Assembly: GCA_020628645.1 (NCBI GenBank)
Contig: JAHDES010000033.1
Coordinates: forward strand, 1 to 64,000
Direction: 5' to 3'
From: Saprospiraceae bacterium
GTDB lineage: Bacteria; Bacteroidota; Bacteroidia; Chitinophagales; Saprospiraceae
Length of the DNA stretch: 64,000 nt
Part shown: positions 1-10,800 of the stretch, piece after piece
Position numbering within the stretch: the stretch's first letter is position 1
Layout: the number at the start of each line of letters is the position of its first letter
The notes under the pieces: model-generated
What the model saw: only the letters and a program-made list of their open reading frames with translations
What the model was told of the DNA's origin: nothing
Databases searched by the model: none
Translations under genes and position numbers: made by a program

Positions 1-3000
1 CATCAGATGGGAATTGTACTACGAAATCAGATACATGCTCTACTGTTACGCGTTGAGTACAAGAAACATCCGCAGATTTATCTGATCCATCAGATACCGT
101 CCAAGTACGAGTTAAAGTACCTGCTTTACACTGATCTAATTCACCAGAATCAGAAGAAGTAATCTCAACATCTGGACAGTTGTCTCCATAATCAGGAGCA
201 GTAAATGGACTGTGAACAGCAGCATCATCACAGGTAATAGTGATGTCATCAGCACATTCAATATAAGGAGCGATTGCATCCTCAACTAATACTTCTTTCC
301 AACAAACATTAACATTACCAGCATTATCAGTAACGCGTAATTCAACAGTTACTAATTGATCACGATCACAACATTCGAAAGGTACAACATTTGACCAAGC
401 AGTTGTATCTAAACAACCATCTACACGGCGAACTTCAATAGAAGCAATACCACAGTTATCAAAAGACCCTTCGTCAATGTCAGTATAAGATAATTGAGCA
501 GTTCCATCAGAACCAAGAGACACATGTAATTCATCGTCACAAATTGCAACAGGGGCGTTGTCATCTACGATAGTAAGTTCAATAACTTTTTCACTTACAT
601 TCAAACAACCATCTTTAGCTACAATCTTAACTTCAGTAACACCTAATGGTAAATCATCTAAAGTTTCTCCAGCGCTAAGGTCAACGATTACTAATGTTCC
701 ATCACCTAAATAAGCACCACCGCCTAATGTATATTCAGCAGTTACGTCACTTACTCCAGAACAAGCGTCTGTAATAGCAAGATCAGATAAAGCTACAGTT
801 GCAGAGCAGCTATAAGAATCGTCTGTACCTACAGTACCGTCTTCGTTTCCGATTTCAGGTCCTAAAGTATCTTCAATCTTAATAATTTGCTCATGTTCTT
901 TATTTACACCAGAACACCAGTTAATGATTGTCCAAGTACGAATAATTTTCTTACCACCTCCACAAGTTGGGAAAGTAAGGTCAGAATAAGTATAAGTGAT
1001 ATCACAAGTTGTATGAATATCTTCACCAACTAAATCATAACAGTCAAAAGCAGGAACACCAGACTCAATTGGGTCAGGATCATCTTCATTAGATAACTCT
1101 CCACATTCGAAAGATATTTCAGCAGCAGGTAAAGAAAGGTCAGAGAATGTTGGAGCTTTTACGTTGACCGTCTGAGTACATGTAGAAGAATTACCAGACT
1201 TATCAATTGCTTGCCAAGTACGAATGATTTGAGCACCATTCCAGTCTCCTTGATCACAGTTAGTCTCAACTAACATTTCATTTAATAACTCAACAGTAGT
1301 GTCTGTACAATCAACTACTCGAGTTGCTGTAGGGAAGCCAGATTCAACATTAATACATGCCTCATCAATGCTACCAACACCCACACCTGCAAACTGGTTG
1401 CTATTAATTAAAATTCTGTTGTCATCATCATCATATAATACTAATGTCCAGCTTCCAGCTAAATCTGCATATTGTAAACCTTCAATTACACCAAAAGCAC
1501 CATTATCTGCAGCTCTAAACTCTCCACTAACATCTGATCCAGATTGGAAGTTTATTGAAGCAAAAGAAGGAGCATTATTAGTAAATGTAATATCCCAGTT
1601 TGCATCATAGTTATTACCTGTACCAAAATCCATTAAAGTGATGAAAGCATTTCCGTTGTAAGCACCACGGCTAGTAGAAGCAACTAATGCAGCTTGTACT
1701 GCAGCAGGAGGAATAACTACTATTGCTAAATCTTCTACATCTGAGTGATTAATCTCAGTAGAAATTGTGAAGTTTTTAACTACTTCACCAACTGGCGTAC
1801 AACCTAAACTTCCTAAAGAAGTCTCAGTTCGGCTGAAATCTACATAATTACCTCCGTTTACAGCACCAGCGATAAGATCAGCAGTGGTAGGAGATGTACC
1901 AGCGTGTGGAGATGTACCAGCGATAGAGGCTTGTACTAGAACAAAAGGAAAACCAGCATCTACTGCTTTAGCAGATAAAGATTCTGATATACAAGTTTCA
2001 TTCTCATTGCTGTATCCATCTAAGTCAGCAGCACCTGGATGTAAACAAGAAATCTCATAGTTCTGACACTCTAAAACTGGAGCTAGTTTATCCTCAACAA
2101 TTAAAGTTCCCCAACATACATTACCACTAAAAACATGAGTAACATAATAGGTCACAGGACCTGCTCCACATAAAGAACCATCTACAAAAGCACTACCCGT
2201 AGCCTCTACAGTAACCACATAATCACCATCACAAGCACTCATGTCCTCTAATACCATATCTGGTGTTACTTCAATAAGACATTCACCAAAATCATCTGTA
2301 AGAGAAGAAGAATTAGAATTGTTACTAAAATCAGGCTGAGCAAGAGAAACTAACACATTATCATTACAAGTAAGAGAAGGGTTTGCTTCAGATGCTACAG
2401 ATAATGTAGTAGAAGCCATAGACATGATAGCACCAGTTGAAGGTAATGCATCACAGTTATAGCTGAAAGAATAAGTAAGATTGTGATTACCAGCGTCTAT
2501 ACCATTCAATGCAACAGCATATCCATCAGGATTTCCGTCATTATTAGGATCGAACAATGCACCTGTAACAGCAGTAAATGTACCTGGAAGGTCATAGCTA
2601 TAAGTACCAACTACAGCTCCGTCAACTAAGATATCAACAGTAACTGCTGGTGATGCACATGCAATATGACAAGTATTCATACATACTGGAGGAGTAAGGA
2701 TTGGTAATACAACATCACTTTCTGTAATGCTACAATCTGTATCACCAGCATCATTGATTCCATCAGCACCACTGTTACTTACAAGAATTCGTACAGGCTC
2801 TTCCTGTATTTCTGGTAAACAAGGAACAGTGAAATCATACATTTTCATTCCATTTGCATATGGGAAACCATCACTTATTGGTTGTCCACCGAAAAGGTTT
2901 CTATATGTTCTACGATCAGTACTTGAGAAAATAGAACCGCTTGGTAATGGCTTACCATATCCTGAATTAATATCAACAAGTACGTGGAAGAATGAATTTT

Positions 3001-4219
3001 CAAAGAAATCAAATTGACCACCAGCATCAGCAGCAACAAAAGTATAAGACTGACACTTGTTTAATGTAACTTCTGTTTCTATGGTAGCACCATTTGATTC
3101 ACCTGATAAATCACCTGCCTCTATACCATATACTACATTTCCATTAGCATCACGGATTTCCCAGAAAAGTTCAGCTGGATTGAAGAAAGAAGCTGCAAAT
3201 AAGTCTAATCTTACAATTGCATCAAGTGTTTCATCTTCGCAAGCTGGGTTACAATCTGCTTTCACACAAAACTCCTGACTAGCAGGTGGTGTCCCTGCAA
3301 AACTAATTGCAGTACCATTAGTAGATACAGCAACATCTTGTTCAGGGGTAAATAATGTAAACCCATGCTCAGGTTCATTAGAGCCATTCCAGTATTCTAG
3401 ACAAACAGTTTCTCCATCTGCTAAATAAATTGGAATCTCGATTTGATCACCATCAGTTGGAGTCATTTTGTAGTTTACAGGAGTATCTTCATTAATTGAT
3501 ACATCAATAGATGCACCGTCCCATCCGTCTTGTCCAAGATCAACTAATTGTAAAACATAAAGACATTTTCCAGGAACAGGAGGATAATCACAAAATGTAG
3601 GAGGTGTGATTACTACAGCACCTTCACAAACACTAAGTGCAAGATTACTAAATTGCATACTTCTATTCCCAGGTCCAATTGGATCACCTGGAGCAGTAGC
3701 AATAGCTGCAACTATTTGGTAAGTAGAAGCTGATGAAAACGTAAAACCACTTTCAAAAGTAGCGTCTGCTAAGCTTCCACCAATAGAACATACACCTCCA
3801 CCATCAACTGTTGCATTGAAAGTCAGGCGACCTGGGGTTCCAATCTGCTCTATTCTAAACTCAAGTAAAAAAGGTCGATCAAATTGATCAACATTAATAT
3901 CTGCTGTTAAACAGATGTCTGATGGATTGTCAGGGAATGTGATCCCAGGGTAACCAATACCTGCGAAAGTATCGTCTGTCCCAGCACCAATACCAAAACC
4001 TCCATTACCAGTAGCAGGGTCTACCCCCCCACCAGCATTTAGTCCACCAAATCCAAAACTTCCAGCGAATGATGCGGTAAGATCTACATTAGTCGTAGTC
4101 CCCCCAACACATGCGTTGCAACTTCCAGAAGATAATGTACATTGTGCACTAGCTAGCGATGGAACTAGCAAGAATGCAAACAACATGCACATTAACATGT
4201 TCATGTAGGAATTTTTCAT
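1..4219 (-). CDS. Giant secreted HYR/P-domain-like surface protein (N-terminal part, cut by window edge)
   Basis: The minus strand is open from an ATG at 4219 to the left edge (1406 complete codons, no stop), so this is the N-terminal part of a longer protein. It starts with a hydrophobic signal peptide ending in SLASA, cleaved before QC. Two further in-frame ATGs lie within the first ten codons. The body is cysteine-rich and beta-rich. Roughly residues 790-960 look like a proprotein-convertase P-type jelly roll (a VVKNFTISTEINHSDVEDL segment and later GSWTLVLYDDD). From about residue 960 there are repeated HYR-like units opening with D-x-x-x-P-x-I/A (for example DDNAPVAICDDEL) and containing RTWTI/V-type strands. 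Family knowledge: such proteins in Saprospiria are exported adhesins, usually with a C-terminal T9SS sorting domain, which here lies outside the window. Exact function unknown. It is divergent from the next giant gene. Confidence 0.85.
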   Translation of the reverse strand, partial: MKNSYMNMLMCMLFAFLLVPSLASAQCTLSSGSCNACVGGTTTNVDLTASFAGSFGFGGLNAGGGVDPATGNGGFGIGAGTDDTFAGIGYPGITFPDNPSDICLTADINVDQFDRPFLLEFRIEQIGTPGRLTFNATVDGGGVCSIGGSLADATFESGFTFSSASTYQIVAAIATAPGDPIGPGNRSMQFSNLALSVCEGAVVITPPTFCDYPPVPGKCLYVLQLVDLGQDGWDGASIDVSINEDTPVNYKMTPTDGDQIEIPIYLADGETVCLEYWNGSNEPEHGFTLFTPEQDVAVSTNGTAISFAGTPPASQEFCVKADCNPACEDETLDAIVRLDLFAASFFNPAELFWEIRDANGNVVYGIEAGDLSGESNGATIETEVTLNKCQSYTFVAADAGGQFDFFENSFFHVLVDINSGYGKPLPSGSIFSSTDRRTYRNLFGGQPISDGFPYANGMKMYDFTVPCLPEIQEEPVRILVSNSGADGINDAGDTDCSITESDVVLPILTPPVCMNTCHIACASPAVTVDILVDGAVVGTYSYDLPGTFTAVTGALFDPNNDGNPDGYAVALNGIDAGNHNLTYSFSYNCDALPSTGAIMSMASTTLSVASEANPSLTCNDNVLVSLAQPDFSNNSNSSSLTDDFGECLIEVTPDMVLEDMSACDGDYVVTVEATGSAFVDGSLCGAGPVTYYVTHVFSGNVCWGTLIVEDKLAPVLECQNYEISCLHPGAADLDGYSNENETCISESLSAKAVDAGFPFVLVQASIAGTSPHAGTSPTTADLIAGAVNGGNYVDFSRTETSLGSLGCTPVGEVVKNFTISTEINHSDVEDLAIVVIPPAAVQAALVASTSRGAYNGNAFITLMDFGTGNNYDANWDITFTNNAPSFASINFQSGSDVSGEFRAADNGAFGVIEGLQYADLAGSWTLVLYDDDDNRILINSNQFAGVGVGSIDEACINVESGFPTATRVVDCTDTTVELLNEMLVETNCDQGDWNGAQIIRTWQAIDKSGNSSTCTQTVNVKAPTFSDLSLPAAEISFECGELSNEDDPDPIESGVPAFDCYDLVGEDIHTTCDITYTYSDLTFPTCGGGKKIIRTWTIINWCSGVNKEHEQIIKIEDTLGPEIGNEDGTVGTDDSYSCSATVALSDLAITDACSGVSDVTAEYTLGGGAYLGDGTLVIVDLSAGETLDDLPLGVTEVKIVAKDGCLNVSEKVIELTIVDDNAPVAICDDELHVSLGSDGTAQLSYTDIDEGSFDNCGIASIEVRRVDGCLDTTAWSNVVPFECCDRDQLVTVELRVTDNAGNVNVCWKEVLVEDAIAPYIECADDITITCDDAAVHSPFTAPDYGDNCPDVEITSSDSGELDQCKAGTLTRTWTVSDGSDKSADVSCTQRVTVEHVSDFVVQFPSD

Positions 4220-4885
4220 AAAAAAAAATTTTAACTGAGAAACACCGTAAAGCATTTCGATTTAAAGGTTAATAAATATAAAATGAAAGCAATCCATCGT
4301 GGAAGATGAATTACTCAAATAAATTCCTTTGAATAAATTGATACACTACTAATAAGTGTATATAAGCGGTTTTTGAGAAGTACGGTTTAAAGGATGGTAG
4401 TGGGGGTAACTCTAGAATTCTATGATTAGATAAGTATATTTATTGAAGTATCAATTTCTTTTTTGTTTTGTGGTTATGTTTTCATGATACATGAAAAGAA
4501 ATTTTATAAGTGTCGATTGAACACAAAGATAGAATATTATGAGTTTGTGAGAAATACCCTATTCATGGTATTTGTTGCCTTTTTCGTCTAAAAAAAGAAA
4601 ATATAAACAAATATTCTATGTTTTATGACTAAAACTAAGATCCATTAGTTGTTAAAAGTTTACAAAAACAATAATGCAATATGCGAAAGCAGCGTTTTTA
4701 TTATATATTTGTATCTACATATAAACAAACATCCAAACTATAGAATTATTTAGTATCAACTAACCACTTTTTAGGCACTATAGATTCAACCAAATTAAAC
4801 AAGCTTAAATCGCATTATCACTATAAGAAATCCCCTCGACTTTTATTTAGAAAAAATGATGTACATTTTCTAAATACAAACACTT
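4220..4885. promoter_or_regulatory. Divergent intergenic region between two giant surface-protein genes
   Basis: This 666-bp AT-rich spacer separates two outward-facing genes and must hold both promoters. A TATATTTG at 4704-4711 (plus strand) matches the Bacteroidota -7 consensus TAnnTTTG, about 175 bp before the rightward gene. I do not see a convincing -33 TTTG at the usual spacing. No ORF or RNA gene is apparent. Confidence 0.35.
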
Positions 4886-7800
4886 ATGTCTTTATATATG
4901 CGTCTTGGTAGTTTACTCTTAGTTTTTTTGATGAGTTATAATCTCCTTTTAGCCTGTAGTGGTACTGGAAATGAGGAAATTGCTGGTTTTAACATGTGTG
5001 AAACAGATGCCAGTATTGTATTTGGACGGGATCGAAATAGCTATTTTGTTCCTTTACCATCTAATGGCGACCGTCCTAGTGATGCTTACCGCATTAATTT
5101 CCCTATTATTAGTAATAAATATGCCTGTGTTGCAGGTGCGGAGGTGGAAGATATTATTTTAACCATAACACTTAATGATGTTATTATTGACTTTGGAGGT
5201 TCTGGACTTGAGTGTTGTGAGAATTATGTGAGTGGTATTTTTGCTAATTTGTATAACAGTTGTGGTAATGGGCCATGCGATGTGATTGGTGATGGGTTAA
5301 AAAATGGAGCTGTAGGAGATTGTGCCGCAAATGGGGAACAGTATCAAAATTATACGATTACACCTCATACGACTGTAACTTCATGTTTAGGAAATATTTT
5401 AGATGATCCAACTGAATTTTTAAGTTTAGATATTTTTGCCAATTTTAATTATGTTGGAGCTACTGGAGCAAATTGTAACTGCCCACAAGATGGAGTGATA
5501 GGAACATATGTATTTATTGATTTCGACATTAGTGTAGAATATATTTTCTGTTCGGAAGAAATAGGTGATGCTTGTGCACCAGTGACCTTTCCTCCTTTAG
5601 GTGATATTTGTGATAGTGGGGGAGATAATAATTATGACGAAGGCGGATTAATTTTTCTGCCAACTCCTAACGAAGGTATATTTGGATCTTGGTCAACACC
5701 TTCTAGCAATGCCTCTATAGAATCAGGTATATTTTTGGATGTAACAGAAGCTGGAGGAACTACGGTAGAAGCTGTTTTTACGCCTTTTGATGGTTGTTCA
5801 ACAGAACCCGTAACCATTAGTATTCCCGTAGGGGAGTGTTGTACAGCAGACGGGGGTGATATAGAGCCCGACAATACACAAACCATATGCAATAGTGGAG
5901 GTAATTTCCAAAATTTATTTTTCAATGGTGAAATTACAAACGTTGTAGCAGAAGATTTTGCAGGCTTTTTTGGTAATGAATATTGGTATCTTCTTGTTGA
6001 TGCAAACGGTGTAATCATAGACAATAGTGATGAAGTTAATGATTTAGATTTTCCTCCAAATACAACAACGGATCCACAAGAATATCGAATTTATGGAATA
6101 TCATTTAAATCAGGTGATGGACTTGGAAATATTATTAATGGAACAACAACGATTAATATTGGCGATGCAAGTGTAATCACTAATGGCAACGGCAATGGAT
6201 TAGAATCACCGCCTAATGTAAATGGAGCATGTATGGATTTATCTGATCAATGGGCTACTTTTATAGTTGATCCACCCACAATGGCACCTATGGCTACAAA
6301 CATCAGCACATGTAGTGGCTCAACTGAAATAATCCCTACAGGTTCTGGAACTGATTTCAATTTTTATGACTCTGCTGATTTATCTAATTTATTAGCAACA
6401 GGGAGTAGTTACGACCCCAATCCAAGTGCAGGCTCAAGTGTCGATATTTGGATTACAGAGGGAAGTGGAAGTTGTGAAAGTGCTGCTTCTATAGTGACTG
6501 TAGAATTATTGGAAGGAGCGAATGCTGGATCAAGTAATGAAATTGCTATTTGTACTGATGTAAATGCTGTCATTGATTTATTTGACGTTTTAGAAGATTC
6601 TCCCGACACAGGAGGAATTTGGAATGATGATGACGGTACGGGAGTAGATATTAGTGACATCAATTCTGTTGATTTTTCTGGGCTTGTAAATGGAGATTAT
6701 CAATTTACTTATACCATTCCTGCAAATGGTGGATGTGATCAATCCACTGCCATAGTAACAGTATCTGTTGGAAATCCAGTTAATGCTGGAACAGCTAATA
6801 CGATCCAAATATGTAGTGCTTCAAATACCGCCATTAATTTATTCGATTCTTTAAATGATTCTCCAGATACGAATGGAACATGGAATGATGATGACGGTAC
6901 AGGTATTGATATTAGTGATCCAACAAATGTTGATTTTATCGGCTTGGCAAATGGTAGTTATAATTTCACTTATACCATTACTGGCTCAGGAGCTTGTGAT
7001 ACAGAAACTGCCATTTTAATGGTAGAAGTAAGTGCAGCTCCTAATGCAGGCACAGATGGTTCGACAACCCTTTGTGAAGGTAATACGACCTTAATTAATC
7101 TTTTTGATTTGCTGACAGATGAAGACCCTGCTGGTAGTTGGAATGATGTAAGTGGAGCAGGAGTTGATATAAGCGATCCTACTAGTGTAGATTTTTCAGT
7201 ATCCTCTGCTAATAGTTATCAATTTAACTATACTGTATCAAACGGAACTTGTGAAGACTCCACTGCAACAGCTACAGTAATTGTGACATCACTTCCAAAC
7301 CCAGGAAGTAACAACAGCGTTACAATTTGTCAATCAGATAACACCTCGTATAATTTCTATGATATATTATCTGCCAGCCCTAGTCCAAATGGATCATGGA
7401 TGGATAATTCAACTTCTGGAATTGATTTATTGGACGCTTCTAATGTAAATCTTTCTTCTTTAGCCCCAGGAAATTACACTTATACTTATACCATTTCTGA
7501 TGATGGGGGATGTACGGGTGGTTCAGCTATTTTATCACTTACTGTAGAAGCCAATCCAAATAGTGGAACAGCCCTACCAGCAGAAATAATTTGTGAGGAT
7601 AATACCACTATAATTAATCTTTTTGATTTATTGACAGATGAAGATTCAAATGGTACTTGGAGTGAAACATCTACTACTTCATCCACTGGAACTGCCTTTG
7701 ATGCAACAAATGGAACATTTGACCCAAGTGGTCAAGCGGTCGCTACTTATTCTTTTTCTTATGCTTTAAGTGGTGGTGGAGCTTGCCTAGGTTCGAGTAC

Positions 7801-10800
7801 TGAAGTTGTCGTGATGATAGAAGCCAACCCAATCGTAGATTTAGGCGATGATATTGACCAATGTGCAGGTGATGGAAGCATCAATTTAGATGCAGGAAAT
7901 AATGGGGCTACATTCGCTTGGACTATCAGCCCTGATGATGGAAATAACGGTGCAACTACCCAATCTATAAGCATTTCAGATAACGCTATTCAATTAAATG
8001 CAAATGTCACGGTTACACAAAATGGTTGCTCTTCTACAGATGACATAAGCATCAATATTTATGATTCACCTACCTTTTCTGATGTGGCAACAGAATGTAG
8101 TGATGATTTAAATACTTATTCCGTTACCTTTCAAACCAATGGAGATCAAATTGTACCTATGGAGGGCGATCTTATTGATAATATGGACGGGACATTTACC
8201 GTGGAAAATATAACGCGTAATCTCGATATTTCAATAGATATTACTAATTCGACCACCAATTGTACAAGTATCCTGCCTGTCACAGCACCCGATTGTGGTT
8301 GTGGAACAGTTAATTCCCCAATAGGCATGGATGTGACGATCTGTTCGGATGAAGGTATTCCTGCTTTAAGTGTAAGTATAGAAACAGGTTTAGAAGTAGT
8401 TTGGTATGATATGGCTGTAGGAGGAATGGAGATTGGAACAGGTACTACTTATGAACCTACACAAGCAGGAACATATTATGCGGAGGCGGTTGATCCAATC
8501 ACCTCCTGTACGAGTGATCGCCTTGCCATTGTATTTACCATTAATGATGTACCCACATTTTCAGAACAGAATACCGCCTGTAGTCCCGATTTATTGAGCT
8601 ATTCTACGATGATCGTAACGGATGGGGATCAATTAACAGCTACCCTTGGCGATGTGGTAAATAATATGGATGGGACATTTACGATTACCAATATTCCAGA
8701 AGATACTAATGTAGACATTACGATTACTAATACATCGACCAATTGTAGCTCTAGTTTCTCTGTTACAGCACCTGATTGTGATTGTGGAACAGTTAATTCC
8801 CCAATAGGAATGGATGTGACGATTTGTTCGGATGCCATGCCTTCTATATTAAGTGTGAGTGTAGAAACAGGTTTAGAAGTAGTTTGGTATGATATGGCTG
8901 TAGGAGGAATGGAGATTGGAACAGGTACTACTTATGAACCTACACAAGCAGGAACATATTATGCGGAGGCGGTTGATCCAATCACCTCCTGTACGAGTGA
9001 TCGCCTTGCCATTGTATTTACCATTAATGATGTACCCACATTTTCAGAACAGAATACCGCCTGTAGTCCCGATTTATTGAGCTATTCTACGATGATCGTA
9101 ACGGATGGGGATCAATTAACAGCTACCCTTGGCGATGTGGTAAATAATATGGATGGGACATTTACGATTACCAATATTCCAGAAGATACTAATGTAGACA
9201 TTACGATTACTAATACATCGACCAATTGTAGCTCTAGTTTCTCTGTTACAGCACCTGATTGTGATTGTGGAACAGTTAATTCCCCAATAGGAATGGATGT
9301 GACGATTTGTTCGGATGCCATGCCTTCTATATTAAGTGTGAGTGTAGAAACAGGTTTAGAAGTAGTTTGGTATGATATGGCTGTAGGAGGAATGGAGATT
9401 GGAACAGGTACTACTTATGAACCTACACAAGCAGGAACATATTATGCGGAGGCGGTTGATCCAATCACCTCCTGTACGAGTGATCGCCTTGCCATTGTAT
9501 TTACCATTAATGATGTACCCACATTTTCAGAACAGAATACCGCCTGTAGTCCCGATTTATTGAGCTATTCTACGATGATCGTAACGGATGGGGATCAATT
9601 AACAGCTACCCTTGGCGATGTGGTAAATAATATGGATGGGACATTTACGATTACCAATATTCCAGAAGATACTAATGTAGACATTACGATTACTAATACG
9701 TCAACCAATTGTAGCTCTAGTTTCTCTGTTACAGCACCCGATTGTGGTTGTGGAACAGTTAATGCCCCCACAGGCATGGATGTGACGATCTGTTCGGATG
9801 AAGGTATTCCTGCTTTAAGTGTAAGTATAGAAACAGGTTTAGAAGTAGTTTGGTATGATATGGCTGTAGGAGGAATGGAGATTGGAACAGGTACTACTTA
9901 TGAACCTACACAAGCAGGAACATATTATGCGGAGGCGGTTGATCCAATCACCTCCTGTACGAGTGATCGCCTTGCCATTGTATTTACCATTAATGATGTA
10001 CCCACATTTTCAGAACAGAATACCGCCTGTAGTCCCGATTTATTGAGCTATTCTACGATGATCGTAACGGATGGGGATCAATTAACGGCTACCCTTGGCG
10101 ATGTGGTAGATAATATGGATGGGACATTTACGATAGAAAATATTCCAGAAGACACCAATGTAGACATTACGATTACTAATACATCAAGCAATTGTAGCTC
10201 TAGTTTCTCTGTTACAGCACCTGATTGTTCATGTCCAAGTTTTGAAATGCCGACTATTACAACAACTTGTGACGATAACGGAACGCCTAATAACGATTTA
10301 GATGATACCTTTTCTTATACTATTGAAGTTGTTTCTATAGGCTTAGGTAATACGTTTTCGATCAGTGGAGCCGATACACAAAGTAATTTATCTTATGATA
10401 CGAATTCTGGAAGTTTAGGTAGCTTTTTAATTTCAGATGGCGCAATTACTCTGACCATTACAGATGATGCCAATTCATCTTGTAGTATAACAAATGTGGT
10501 AATCGATCCACCCTCTTCTTGTTCTGAATGTGTGGAAACAGCAGATGCTGGTAGTGCTATCAACTTAAATTGTTCAAATACATCAGACATACTACAAGGA
10601 ACGGCTTCTAGTGCTGGTCAATTCAATTGGACAGGCCCAAATGGTTTCATTGCTACCAATGATCCTAATCCAATGGTTACAGAAGGAGGAATGTATTATT
10701 TGACTGTAAATTTCGATAATGGTTGCGAAGAAATAGATTCTGTCTTGGTCAATCTTGATCCGAGTAACCCTAATGCAGATGCTGGTTTGGCACAATCGCT

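Noticed and set aside
1299-3278. Plus-strand frames of 73-103 codons inside the left-edge region.
   Set aside because: The minus strand is continuously open across the whole region with clear secreted-protein domains, so these are shadows.
8146-9777. Minus-strand frames of 60-69 codons that recur in the adhesin repeats.
   Set aside because: They are mirror shadows of the 483-bp coding repeats and recur only because the repeats do.
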